64,000 bases of DNA from Sphingomonas sp. (lineage in GTDB: Bacteria > Pseudomonadota > Alphaproteobacteria > Sphingomonadales > Sphingomonadaceae): assembly GCA_002707985.1 (NCBI GenBank), contig PAOI01000022.1, positions 1-64,000 of the forward strand, written 5' to 3'. How positions within the stretch are numbered: the stretch's first letter is position 1; each line of letters begins with the position of its first letter. The translations under genes were made by a program, and so were the position numbers. This document shows positions 20,152 to 29,303 of this stretch, piece after piece. The notes under the pieces are model-generated. The model had not been told where the DNA came from. It saw only the letters and a list, made by a program, of their open reading frames with translations, and did not search any database.

Positions 20152-22776
20152 ATGCTGACCGATATGCAGTTCAAAGGCGCTTGGCGCGACTATCAGGCGC
20201 GGGTGCTGGCGGAAATGGACAGCCATCTCGATGACGCGCGACTGCACATCGTAGCTGCGCCAGGGTCGGGCAAGACTATATTGGGCTTGGAGTTGATGCG
20301 GAGGATTGGGCGCCCTGCGTTGATCCTTTCCCCCAGCCTGACAATCCGCAACCAGTGGCGTGATCGCCTGTTTCCGTTGTTTCTCGACGAACAACACGCT
20401 TGGGACGCCCATATCTCAACCGATATCGACGCGCCTGCGACGATGACGATCACAACCTACCAGGCGCTGCACGCTGTCCATGCCAGCGGAGCAGCGCGGT
20501 TCAATGCCCTCGTCACGGCATTGGAACATATGGGACCGATTACTTTGATCGTCGACGAGGCGCATCATCTGCGCCGCGAATGGTGGAGCGCCCTGTTCGC
20601 GTTGCGCGAACGATTGCAAGGCACGCTGCTTGTCGCGCTGACAGCGACGCCGCCCTATGATGCACCATTTTCCGAATGGGCGCGCTACGAAGCGCTGTGC
20701 GGACCGATCGATTGCGAGATTTCGGTGCCGGGACTCGTTCGCAACGGCGACCTGTGCCCGCATCAGGACTATATCCATCTCTCTCGCCCACATCAGGACG
20801 AATGGGCGCTGCTCGTTGCGCGCCGTCAGGCCATCGAGCGCCTGACCGAAGCATTGATCGCCGATGCCGGGTTGATCGACTGCCTGATGGCGCATCCCTG
20901 GCTGCGCGATCCCGAAGCGCATGAAGAGGAGATGCTCGACCGACCCGAATATCTGACGGCGTTGATGATCGTGATCCACGCTGCCGGACGGACCATTCCG
21001 CGAGCGGCGACGAAACTGCTCGGCATCGCGGACGCAGCTCTGCCTTCTTTGACTTCCGATTGGCTCGAGCGGCTTTTGCAGGGCTTGCTCGATGAGCCGC
21101 GCAGCAAGAGCGTTCTCGGGGACGAACGCTGGCGCGATCTGCACCGCGAACTCGATGGCCTGGGGCTGATCGAGAACAAGCGTGTCACCCTGCGCGAAAC
21201 CAGGGCGATCTTTACTGCGGTGGCAGGCAGCGTCGCAAAGGTGGACAGCGTAGTTCAGATCGCGCGAGCGGAAGCGGAGGCCCTCGGAAACCAACTACGG
21301 CTGGTCATTCTTTCTGACCGGGTACGCGCCAACGAACTGCCAAGGCGAGCCGACGAGCCATTTTCGCCGACGAAGTTGGGCGTGGTGCCAATTTTCGAAG
21401 CGTTGCGTCGCGCGAATGTCATGCCTGATGCGCTTGCGGTCCTTACCGGGACACTGGTCATCCTGCCGACTGACGTTTTGCCAGCCTTCGATGTCCACGC
21501 GAAAGCCATGCGAATCGATCTGGCTCGGCTGACCCGTCGCGCGATTCCAGGATGCTCTGAGCATATCAGCCTGGAGGCCGAGGGCGATATCGGCCAGGCC
21601 GTCGTCACTGTGGTGACGCGACTGTTCGAAAGCGGCGCCATCCGGGTGCTGGTGGGCACCCAGGCGCTGCTTGGCGAAGGCTGGGATGCGCCGGCGATCA
21701 ACAGCCTGATTCTCGCGAGCAATGCCGGCTCATACATGCTGTCAAACCAGATGCGAGGCCGTGCAATCCGCATTGATCCCAACACGCCCGGAAAGGTGGC
21801 CGCGATATGGCACCTCGCAACTATTGTCCCCGGCGCTTCCGAGGATCCGGCCATGCACGAAGGCGATATGGCACTGCTTATTCGGCGCTTCGAGGCGTTC
21901 GAGGGAATTACCAACGGCCCATGCCCCACGGTCGAGAACGGAATCGACCGACTGGCGCTCAATCTCACAACGTCTCCAGAGACCGAGAATGCCAGGACAT
22001 TGGAGCGGGTTCGCGACCGTGAGGGGGTTGCGGCAAAATGGCGGACTTCCCTGGGAGGCGCGACCGAGCGCAGTCATGTCCGGCGCATCGCCGAAGCGAG
22101 CTACGCGCCCCGCGCGCTGGCATGGCACGACACGTTACATGCGTTGGTGGTCTCGGGGGTCAGTGGTGGCGCCCTCTCCGGAACGGGGGTCGTCCGTCAA
22201 TTCATTGGTACAGGCAACTGGGTAACGCTGCCGATGATCTTCTTTGGCGCGACCTTCCTCTACTCTTTGCCCAAACTCTCGCGCGCTGTGATGCTATGGC
22301 GACGAAATGGCACTCTTGAGCGGAGTCTGAGGCAAGTCGGCGAGGCGCTCGTCGCCAGTCTGCACCATGCCGGGAAGTTATCGCGGGATGAGAACGGTTA
22401 TGAAATTCTTGTCCAACCGACCCTCACAGGTCGCGTCGAGGTGATCATCGATGGTGCCACCCGTGCAGAGGAGCGCACCTTTCTCGACGCACTCGCCGAA
22501 GTGCTAGGGCCAGTGCAGAACCCGCGTTACCTGCTAGTTCGTGAAAGCCGATTGTGGCGAGGTCATCGCGCCGACTATCATGCTGTACCCACGCTCCTGG
22601 GTGCACGCAAAGAAAGCGCCGAGCATTTCCTTCACCAATGGCGGCAGCGCGTCGGAACGTCGAGGCTGGTCTATACCCGCACCGGCGATGGGCGTCGCAC
22701 GCTGCTCCGGGCGCGCATTAATTCATTCGCGGCCGGCATGCAGCGGTTTTTCCAGCGGCGATCCGTCTGGATGTAA
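20152..22776 (+). CDS. SF2 (DEAD/DEAH) helicase-like protein with C-terminal hydrophobic segment, function unknown
   Basis: Walker A HIVAAPGSGKTILGLELMRR, motif II LIVDEAHHLRREWWSALF, motif III ALTATPPYD, conserved VLVGTQALLGEGWDAPAINSLILA and MRGRAIRIDP; C-term TLPMIFFGATFLYSL. Confidence 0.82.
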   Translation: MLTDMQFKGAWRDYQARVLAEMDSHLDDARLHIVAAPGSGKTILGLELMRRIGRPALILSPSLTIRNQWRDRLFPLFLDEQHAWDAHISTDIDAPATMTITTYQALHAVHASGAARFNALVTALEHMGPITLIVDEAHHLRREWWSALFALRERLQGTLLVALTATPPYDAPFSEWARYEALCGPIDCEISVPGLVRNGDLCPHQDYIHLSRPHQDEWALLVARRQAIERLTEALIADAGLIDCLMAHPWLRDPEAHEEEMLDRPEYLTALMIVIHAAGRTIPRAATKLLGIADAALPSLTSDWLERLLQGLLDEPRSKSVLGDERWRDLHRELDGLGLIENKRVTLRETRAIFTAVAGSVAKVDSVVQIARAEAEALGNQLRLVILSDRVRANELPRRADEPFSPTKLGVVPIFEALRRANVMPDALAVLTGTLVILPTDVLPAFDVHAKAMRIDLARLTRRAIPGCSEHISLEAEGDIGQAVVTVVTRLFESGAIRVLVGTQALLGEGWDAPAINSLILASNAGSYMLSNQMRGRAIRIDPNTPGKVAAIWHLATIVPGASEDPAMHEGDMALLIRRFEAFEGITNGPCPTVENGIDRLALNLTTSPETENARTLERVRDREGVAAKWRTSLGGATERSHVRRIAEASYAPRALAWHDTLHALVVSGVSGGALSGTGVVRQFIGTGNWVTLPMIFFGATFLYSLPKLSRAVMLWRRNGTLERSLRQVGEALVASLHHAGKLSRDENGYEILVQPTLTGRVEVIIDGATRAEERTFLDALAEVLGPVQNPRYLLVRESRLWRGHRADYHAVPTLLGARKESAEHFLHQWRQRVGTSRLVYTRTGDGRRTLLRARINSFAAGMQRFFQRRSVWM

Positions 22777-22973
22777 GACGCCAACGTCACGACGCCGACC
22801 AATTTATGAATCACCGTATCCAGGACGCTCGGCGGCCACCCCAACCTCTGTCCTACAACAAATGTTTCTGATACGTTCCGCCCCGATGCTTCCCCCGACC
22901 CCGCACCCGATCCTCTACTCTCGCGCGCACGCCTACGCCCACGCGCCTGCATCCCTCCGCCCACGCGCGTATA

Positions 22974-22993
22974 GGTGCGAACCGGTGCGAACT
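22974..22993. repeat. Short tandem direct repeat in intergenic region
   Basis: GGTGCGAACC-GGTGCGAACT, 10-bp unit x2. Confidence 0.75.
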
Positions 22994-23132
22994 TTGCACG
23001 TAAAATTGCGGTTTTTTGGGCAGGCTACCCGCCCCTTCCTCTGGCCCGGCAGCGTAATCGCCCGGCCGCTCGGACGCATTCCGCGCCTTGGCCATATACG
23101 GAGTCTTAACGCTGTTTCGTCAGAATGCGTCG

Positions 23133-24401
23133 ATGATGTTGCCGCGATCGCATTCCGAGCTTGAAACGCTACAGCATCGGCTCGACTGGTTCCCGCGGTT
23201 TATCACGGCAGCTGCGATACTGCTGATCGGGCTCCGCCTTGCCGGGCTGGTTGCCTATGGCCCGCTCGATATTTCTCTGATCTGGTTTGAATTCATCACG
23301 GTTGTCCTCATCGTGATAGCTGTCACCGTTGCCACGCCCATGGGTCGACGGCTGGTACAGGCACGCACGGAAGCGGCGCAGCGCGCCGATCACGAACGCC
23401 GCAATGTCGAACAATTGCTCCAGATGACCAACATGCTGCAGAGCGCGCGCGGTGCGAGCGATTCCTATACCGTGCTTCAGGCGACGGCGGAAAATCTGCT
23501 CGATGGCTTTGGCGGCGGGCTTTATGTCTTCAACAACTCGCGCGACCGGCTGGAGCTCACCCTCAGCTGGGGCTGGCCGGAGGAATCGCCGCTTCCCACC
23601 GCCCTGTCGCCGGACAATTGCTGGGCGCTGAAACGCGGCAAGCGCCAGCTCAATCATGAAGGTCGCGGCGCGATCCGCTGTGAGCACCACCAATCGAACC
23701 TGGCCGTGCTCGAAATCCCGATGCTGGCGCATGGCGAAATTCAGGGTCTGCTGAAGCTGACGCCGATTGTCGGGCAGGATGTTGCGGCGTTGGCGAATAT
23801 CGAATCGACTGCCGAGGCGCTGGCCGATGCGATGTCGCTCGCCGTGTCGAGCATCCGGTTGCGCGAAACGCTGCGGCATCAGGCGCTGCGCGATCCGCTG
23901 ACGGGTCTGTATAACCGCCGCTACATGCAGGATGCGCTGGAACGGCTCGCCGCTGTTGCGGATCGCACGCGCAGTTCGCTGTCGATCATCATGGTCGATC
24001 TCGATCATTTCAAGAAACTCAATGACGAGCATGGCCATGCCACTGGCGACGCGGTGCTACGCGACGTGGCCAGTGCGCTGATCGCGTCGCTCCGCAGCAG
24101 CGATGTCGCCTGCCGCTACGGCGGCGAGGAGCTGGTGGTGTTGCTGCCGGACTGCAGCCTCAGTCAGGCGACCGAAAAGGCCGAGGCGATGCGCGAGCGG
24201 ATCGAAATCCTCTCGTCGCGCTATGACGCGTCGATCTCCGCATCCTTCGGCGTCGCGGCGATTCCGGAAACGCACCGCACACCCGAAGACGCTCTGAAAT
24301 CCGCCGACGAAGCGCTGTATCAGGCCAAGGAGGCGGGCCGGAACCGGGTCGTCGCCGCGTCGATCACCGGACGTCCCACGCCGCTGATGGCCGCCGAATA
24401 A
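23133..24401 (+). CDS. Membrane-associated diguanylate cyclase (two TM, GAF, GGDEF)
   Basis: LRDPLTGLYNRRYMQDALERL...VDLDHFKKLNDEHGHATGDAVLRDVA...CRYGGEELVVLLPD (GGEEL signature). Confidence 0.92.
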   Translation: MMLPRSHSELETLQHRLDWFPRFITAAAILLIGLRLAGLVAYGPLDISLIWFEFITVVLIVIAVTVATPMGRRLVQARTEAAQRADHERRNVEQLLQMTNMLQSARGASDSYTVLQATAENLLDGFGGGLYVFNNSRDRLELTLSWGWPEESPLPTALSPDNCWALKRGKRQLNHEGRGAIRCEHHQSNLAVLEIPMLAHGEIQGLLKLTPIVGQDVAALANIESTAEALADAMSLAVSSIRLRETLRHQALRDPLTGLYNRRYMQDALERLAAVADRTRSSLSIIMVDLDHFKKLNDEHGHATGDAVLRDVASALIASLRSSDVACRYGGEELVVLLPDCSLSQATEKAEAMRERIEILSSRYDASISASFGVAAIPETHRTPEDALKSADEALYQAKEAGRNRVVAASITGRPTPLMAAE

Positions 24402-24531
24402 CCCTCCGCCACAAGGGCGCGGTTCAGGCCCCGCTCCCCGTTCCGGCAATGCGGACCGGCGCCTTTCCCGCGGTATCGCTTGCCCTTGTTCGAATGGCGG
24501 CTAGGCTGCGCGCAGATTCGAGGAGAGGCGC

Positions 24532-25845
24532 ATGCGCCATATCGCAGTAATCGGTTCGGGCCCGGCGGGCTATTACACTGCCGAAGCATGTCAGAAGGCG
24601 TTTGGCGAGGATGTTCGCATCGATGTGATCGATCGATTGCCCGTCCCCTTCGGCCTGATCCGCACCGGCGTTGCGCCCGATCACCAGTCGATCAAGAATG
24701 TATCGCGCCGGTATGAAGCAGTCGCGCTGACCGACAATGTCCGTTTCGTCGGCAATGTCAGCGTGGGCGAAGATATTACCGTCGCCGAGTTGCAGGAGCT
24801 GTACGACGCCGTCGTGCTCGCCACCGGCGCTCCGGCGGATCGCAAGATCGATATTCCAGGAGCGGACCTGCCCGGCGTCGTCGGATCGGCTGCGTTCGTG
24901 GGCTGGTATAACGGCCATCCCGATCATGCCGACCTCGCCCCAGCCCTGCACGGTCCCGGCGCAGTCGTTATCGGCAACGGAAATGTCGCGCTCGATGTCG
25001 CGCGTATCCTGGCCAAGGCCGAAAGCGAATTCGACGGGTCGGACATCGTCCAGCACGCGCTGACCGCACTCCGCGCTGCGAAGATCGACACCATCACCAT
25101 CCTTGGTCGGCGCGGGCCGCACCAGATCGCAATGACGCCGAAGGAACTGGGAGAGCTGGGCAACCTGTCACGCGCCACCCCGGTGGTCGATCCGGCGGAT
25201 ATGCCGCCGGAGGAAAGCGATGCCGCGCTCGATCCGGGTCAGCGCAAATCGGTGACGCATCTGCGCGGCTATGCGGCGGCTGGGGCGGCCGCCGACAAGC
25301 CGATCCGGATCGTCTTCGATTTCTACGCACGCCCGGTCGAAATTCGCGGGCAGGGCCAGGTGGACAGCGTGGTCGTCGAACGCACCCGGCTGACGGCCGA
25401 TGGCCGCGCGGAGGGCACCGGCGAAACCTATGAAATCCCAGCCGGGCTGGTGGTAAGCTGCATCGGCTATCGCACGCCGGCCATCCCCGGCGTCCCTTAT
25501 GACGAAAAACAGGGCCGCTTCGCCAATGACGAGGGCCGCATTGCGCCGGGCCTTTATGCGGTCGGCTGGGCGCGGCGCGGGCCCACCGGCACGATCGGTA
25601 CGAACAAGCCCGACGGCTATGCCATTGCCGAGAAGATCGGCGAGGACATAACCGGCGGCAGCGGCAAGGCCGGACGACCCGGTCTCGATTCGCTGCTGGC
25701 ATCACGCGGCGTCGATGTCGTCACCTTTCGCGACTGGCAAAAGATCGATGTCGCCGAAATCGCCGCTGCCCGCGACGGCGCCCCGCGTGAGAAATTCACG
25801 CGGATCGACGCGATGCTGGCCGCCAGAGGCGCGCCCGCCGATTGA
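24532..25845 (+). CDS. FAD-dependent ferredoxin/adrenodoxin-type NADP+ reductase (FprA-like)
   Basis: IAVIGSGPAGYYTAEACQKAFG...VPFGLIRTGVAPDHQSIKNV...AVVIGNGNVALDVARIL...RGPTGTIGTNKPDGYAIAEKI. Confidence 0.9.
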   Translation: MRHIAVIGSGPAGYYTAEACQKAFGEDVRIDVIDRLPVPFGLIRTGVAPDHQSIKNVSRRYEAVALTDNVRFVGNVSVGEDITVAELQELYDAVVLATGAPADRKIDIPGADLPGVVGSAAFVGWYNGHPDHADLAPALHGPGAVVIGNGNVALDVARILAKAESEFDGSDIVQHALTALRAAKIDTITILGRRGPHQIAMTPKELGELGNLSRATPVVDPADMPPEESDAALDPGQRKSVTHLRGYAAAGAAADKPIRIVFDFYARPVEIRGQGQVDSVVVERTRLTADGRAEGTGETYEIPAGLVVSCIGYRTPAIPGVPYDEKQGRFANDEGRIAPGLYAVGWARRGPTGTIGTNKPDGYAIAEKIGEDITGGSGKAGRPGLDSLLASRGVDVVTFRDWQKIDVAEIAAARDGAPREKFTRIDAMLAARGAPAD

Positions 25846-25948
25846 GCCGCACGAACCGCTTGCGCACCGCCCCGCGCCTCGTTATAGGCGCCGCTCCAAG
25901 CTCAAGCCGGTTCGCTCCCGAAAGCGAAAAAGAGGACCGGTTCTCCGT

Positions 25949-26025
25949 CGGGGAGTAGCTCAGCCTGGTAGAGCACTGTCTTCGGGAGGCAGGGGCCGGA
26001 GGTTCGAATCCTCTCTTCCCGACCA
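25949..26025 (+). tRNA. tRNA-Pro (anticodon CGG), CCA encoded
   Basis: CGGGGAGTAGCTCAGCCTGGTAGAGCACTGTCTTCGGGAGGCAGGGGCCGGAGGTTCGAATCCTCTCTTCCCGACCA; acceptor CGGGGAG/CTTCCCG; anticodon loop TTCGGGA. Confidence 0.97.
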
Positions 26026-26040
26026 TTTCCTTTTATGGCG

Positions 26041-26940
26041 TCAACGAACGCCGGAGGCGGCGGGTAATTGCGGTGCATCGGGCGGGATCGCCGCGCCGCG
26101 CCAGCGCTCGACCGGCACCACTTCGATTTCGCCTTCCTCACCCTTTCGCCGACGGATCAAAGCCGCCTCCTGCTGGCTGGTCGTGCCGATCGTCGCGCGG
26201 GTGCGCACCCAGAATGTGTCGGAGGTAAAGGACGCGCCCCGCGGCATTGGCACCTGCAGATCGTCAAGATCCTTCTCGCTGAGAAATCCTTGCCGGTCGC
26301 GAATCTCCAGCAATCGAGAGGCGACCACGCCGTCGCGGAAAAGCAGGCCGATCAGTTCCGCATCGGCAGTGTTGAGATTGATCGCGGTCTCCCCCGGCAG
26401 GGCAGTGACGAGTCGTTCCAGCACCGCAGCTACTTTCGGATCGACTCCCGCCATCCGCAACGGGCGGAGGTCAGTCACAGGACCGGTTGCGACGATCAGT
26501 TCGATCAGCCGTCCCGCCTGTTCGGGCGTCGCACCGGCATAGGCGGCGATGTTGCGGAACAGGATGACCGGGGCCACCGATCCGCTGCGCACCATGTTTA
26601 TGTTGAAGCGCCCCTGCGCGTCGGCGATGGCGAGGTCGAAACTGCCGCCTTCGATCGGCGCGCCGCTTTCGGAAAGGCGTGCCCAGGCTTCGTTGCGGTG
26701 ATCCGCCGCGATCTTCTGCTCCTCGGCGTCGCGGCGCAGCGCGACGATCGCCGATAGCTCTCCCCCCCGCGCAATCGCCAGCGCGCGAGAGGCCTCCCGC
26801 ATGCGCAAGCCCCGGTCGAGCGCCAGCTCTTCGCGGCTGACGAGCAGCAGCACCAATGCCGCCGCAATCGCCACGAACATCAGCACGTTGACGAGGATCA
26901 TGCCCTCCTCGCCAACAGCATCGCAGCGCCGACGGGTCAT
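26041..26940 (-). CDS. gspK: Type II secretion system minor pseudopilin GspK
   Basis: GMILVNVLMFVAIAAALVLLLV...FNINM...INLNTADAELIGLL; ATGA overlap with gspJ. Confidence 0.87.
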   Translation of the reverse strand: MTRRRCDAVGEEGMILVNVLMFVAIAAALVLLLVSREELALDRGLRMREASRALAIARGGELSAIVALRRDAEEQKIAADHRNEAWARLSESGAPIEGGSFDLAIADAQGRFNINMVRSGSVAPVILFRNIAAYAGATPEQAGRLIELIVATGPVTDLRPLRMAGVDPKVAAVLERLVTALPGETAINLNTADAELIGLLFRDGVVASRLLEIRDRQGFLSEKDLDDLQVPMPRGASFTSDTFWVRTRATIGTTSQQEAALIRRRKGEEGEIEVVPVERWRGAAIPPDAPQLPAASGVR

Positions 26941-27500
26941 TCGCCGCGCCTCGTCTCTTCCGCAACCCGCGCGGGCAAGGTGACGATACGACGCAGCGTA
27001 CCGCTCCCCGGCCCCTGCCCCGCCAGTTGCAAATCGACCGACACGGCCCGCGGCCAATCGTCGGCATGATCGTCATCGATCGGCCAGCTGTCGTGCCATT
27101 CGCCGTCCCAATACCGCCAGCGCGCCGCAGTGACGCCGGGCAACAGCAATTGCGGCATGCCACCGATGGTGCGGACCATCGTCTCCCCGCTGAGGCTATA
27201 GCTTAACGTCACCGGAGCCCCGCCCATGCCCGGCGCCGCGCGCGTGAAACTGATGCCGGTCGCGGTTCCGGTGATCCGGCCACGCGCAATCTGATCGAGA
27301 TCGTCGGTGACGACATAGGTCGTACGCTGAAGCTGAGTCAGCCGGTCGAGCCGCACTTCGGTGCGCCGCTGCACCCCCAATATGCCGTCGACCATCGCAA
27401 GGCCTGCCACTGCGATCAGCGCGAACAGACCCAGCGAGATCATCACTTCGATCAGCGTGAAGCCCGACTCTCGCCCGGCCTCACGCGGATGCACGCTCAT
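26937..27500 (-). CDS. gspJ: Type II secretion system pseudopilin GspJ
   Basis: ESGFTLIEVMISLGLFALIAVAGLAMVDG prepilin motif; ...RYWDGEWHDSWP. Confidence 0.9.
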   Translation of the reverse strand: MSVHPREAGRESGFTLIEVMISLGLFALIAVAGLAMVDGILGVQRRTEVRLDRLTQLQRTTYVVTDDLDQIARGRITGTATGISFTRAAPGMGGAPVTLSYSLSGETMVRTIGGMPQLLLPGVTAARWRYWDGEWHDSWPIDDDHADDWPRAVSVDLQLAGQGPGSGTLRRIVTLPARVAEETRRGE

Positions 27501-28531
27501 GCTCCCGAACTCGCCGCCACTTTCTCAAAGCCGTCATGCGATGCCAGCAGGATCGCAAAGTCGCGCGCGACGCTGCCGTCGGTGCGGAACCGAACCGCGC
27601 CCGTGACGCAGCGGAACCCCTGGCTGGCGAGCAACCCCTCGCCGCTCAATGCGTCGCGCTGGCGAAGCGCGTGGCAGATGCTGGCAGCGTCATAGGCAAG
27701 CGCCGTGATCGTCCCTGCGCTGCCGCCGTTGCGCGCTTCATATTCGGTCGCGAAATCGCCGAATTTTTCCGGGTCGGGGCTGGCGATCCATGCACCATCG
27801 AGCGCTTCCAGCGCGTCGGGGCGATTGTCGATCGCCTGCACCGTGCCAAGCAATTGTATCCCCGAACCGCGCAGCCGCCGCGCAACCGCAAGCATCGGTT
27901 CGCCGCTGCCGGGAAGCAGCACGGCATCGGGCGTCGCATCGGCTGCAAAGGCCAATGCTTCGGATGTGGCCTGAACCACAGAGACACGCATGCCCAGTTC
28001 GGACTCCATCCGCCCGGCCTCGACCGCCGAAGCGGCGCTCCATGGCGTCCCGTCATCGACGACTGCGACTGCGCGGACGCCGCGCCCGCGCGCATAGCGC
28101 AGGATCGCACTGGTCACCTGAGACGGCGTAATCCCGAACACCCAATTGCCCGAAGAACGCTGAACCGCGTCGTTGGTGAAGGAAATGATCGGCACGCGCC
28201 CGTTCACGCGCCCCACCACCGCAGGCACTTCAGGTCCGGTGAGCGGACCCAGGATCGCACCGGGATTGCGGCGCAGCGCCTGTACCGCCGCCGCCGCGGC
28301 ACCTTCGGCTGTCCCGACAGTGTCATATGCCTGTACCATGTCGGCACTTTCGGCGAGCAACGCCGCCTGCCGCATGCTAAGCCCCAACGCCGCATGCTGA
28401 CCGGTGAGGGGAAGCAGCAATGCCAGCGGCCGCCGGTCCTCGCGACCTGCCGCGAATGAGGGGAGTGATGCCAATGCCGCAGATGCTGCGATTCCCGATC
28501 CTGTCGCGCGCAGCAGCCGGCGCCGGTTCAT
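27497..28531 (-). CDS. Periplasmic-binding / penicillin-binding protein activator-like protein with Tat-type signal
   Basis: MNRRRLLRATGSGIAASAALASLPSFAA; LALLLPLTGQHAALGLSMRQAALLA...AILGPLTGPEVPAV; overlaps gspJ start. Confidence 0.75.
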   Translation of the reverse strand: MNRRRLLRATGSGIAASAALASLPSFAAGREDRRPLALLLPLTGQHAALGLSMRQAALLAESADMVQAYDTVGTAEGAAAAAVQALRRNPGAILGPLTGPEVPAVVGRVNGRVPIISFTNDAVQRSSGNWVFGITPSQVTSAILRYARGRGVRAVAVVDDGTPWSAASAVEAGRMESELGMRVSVVQATSEALAFAADATPDAVLLPGSGEPMLAVARRLRGSGIQLLGTVQAIDNRPDALEALDGAWIASPDPEKFGDFATEYEARNGGSAGTITALAYDAASICHALRQRDALSGEGLLASQGFRCVTGAVRFRTDGSVARDFAILLASHDGFEKVAASSGA

Positions 28532-28554
28532 CGGCGCATCCAGGCGAAGGTTCA

Positions 28555-29247
28555 GTGGCACGTCGTTCTATTATCCTGTTCGCGGTGATCGGCATAGTCT
28601 CCTACGCCGTGGCAATGCTGGTCACGATGCCGGCAAGCGTGGTGTTCAAGAACCATAGCTGGCGCACCGGCGTATCGGGCACCTTGTGGTCCGGCGAAGT
28701 GGGCATCGCGGGCGGCAGCACGCTGCGCTGGCGCTTCGCGCCGCTGCGTTCGCTGACTAGCCTGGGCTTCGCTGCCGACTGGACCGCCAGCGGGCCCGGC
28801 ACCGATCTGGGCGGGCGAATGCTGATGCGAACGGGCCGCGTGGTGCTGGATCAGGTGAGCGGTTCGGCGCATGCCAGCCTGTTGCAACTGGCGGGCGCGA
28901 GCCTGCCCTTTACCTGCGACTTCACGATGCAGGTGAAGATGGAGCGCATCGCGATCGGCGGGTCGGGCCAGAGGATGCAGGGCAGTGCGATCACCGATCC
29001 GGGTAGTTGCACAGGTCAGGGCGTTTCCACACCGGCCAGCCCGGTCCCTGCCCTCTATTTCGACGCACAGGCGATCGGGAATGAATCGCGGCTTCGCCTT
29101 ACCCCCGCGACGCAGCGGCGCAATGCGCTGGTCTCGGCAGTGTTGCAGGCCAATGGCAGCATGGAAATCACCGCCACGCCCGAGGGCGCGACCACGCTCC
29201 CGTTTCTGGGCATCCCGCCCGGCGCAACGATCCAGACGCAGTTCTGA
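28555..29247 (+). CDS. gspN: Type II secretion system protein GspN-like
   Basis: N-terminal TM, LVTMPASVVFKNHSWRTGVSGTLWSGEVGIAGG...LRWRFAPLRSL; within gsp cluster; GTG start. Confidence 0.75.
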   Translation: MARRSIILFAVIGIVSYAVAMLVTMPASVVFKNHSWRTGVSGTLWSGEVGIAGGSTLRWRFAPLRSLTSLGFAADWTASGPGTDLGGRMLMRTGRVVLDQVSGSAHASLLQLAGASLPFTCDFTMQVKMERIAIGGSGQRMQGSAITDPGSCTGQGVSTPASPVPALYFDAQAIGNESRLRLTPATQRRNALVSAVLQANGSMEITATPEGATTLPFLGIPPGATIQTQF

Positions 29248-29303
29248 CCGGACCGGGTCGGTCGATCGGCGCGGAGCCTGACAAGGCTTAGCAAGCCCAG
29301 TCA

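Noticed and set aside
20152-22776. Restriction-modification or classical multi-gene defence island around the helicase
   Set aside because: No methyltransferase, nuclease or toxin-like partner adjacent; only a solitary helicase-like gene, so a defence role remains speculative.
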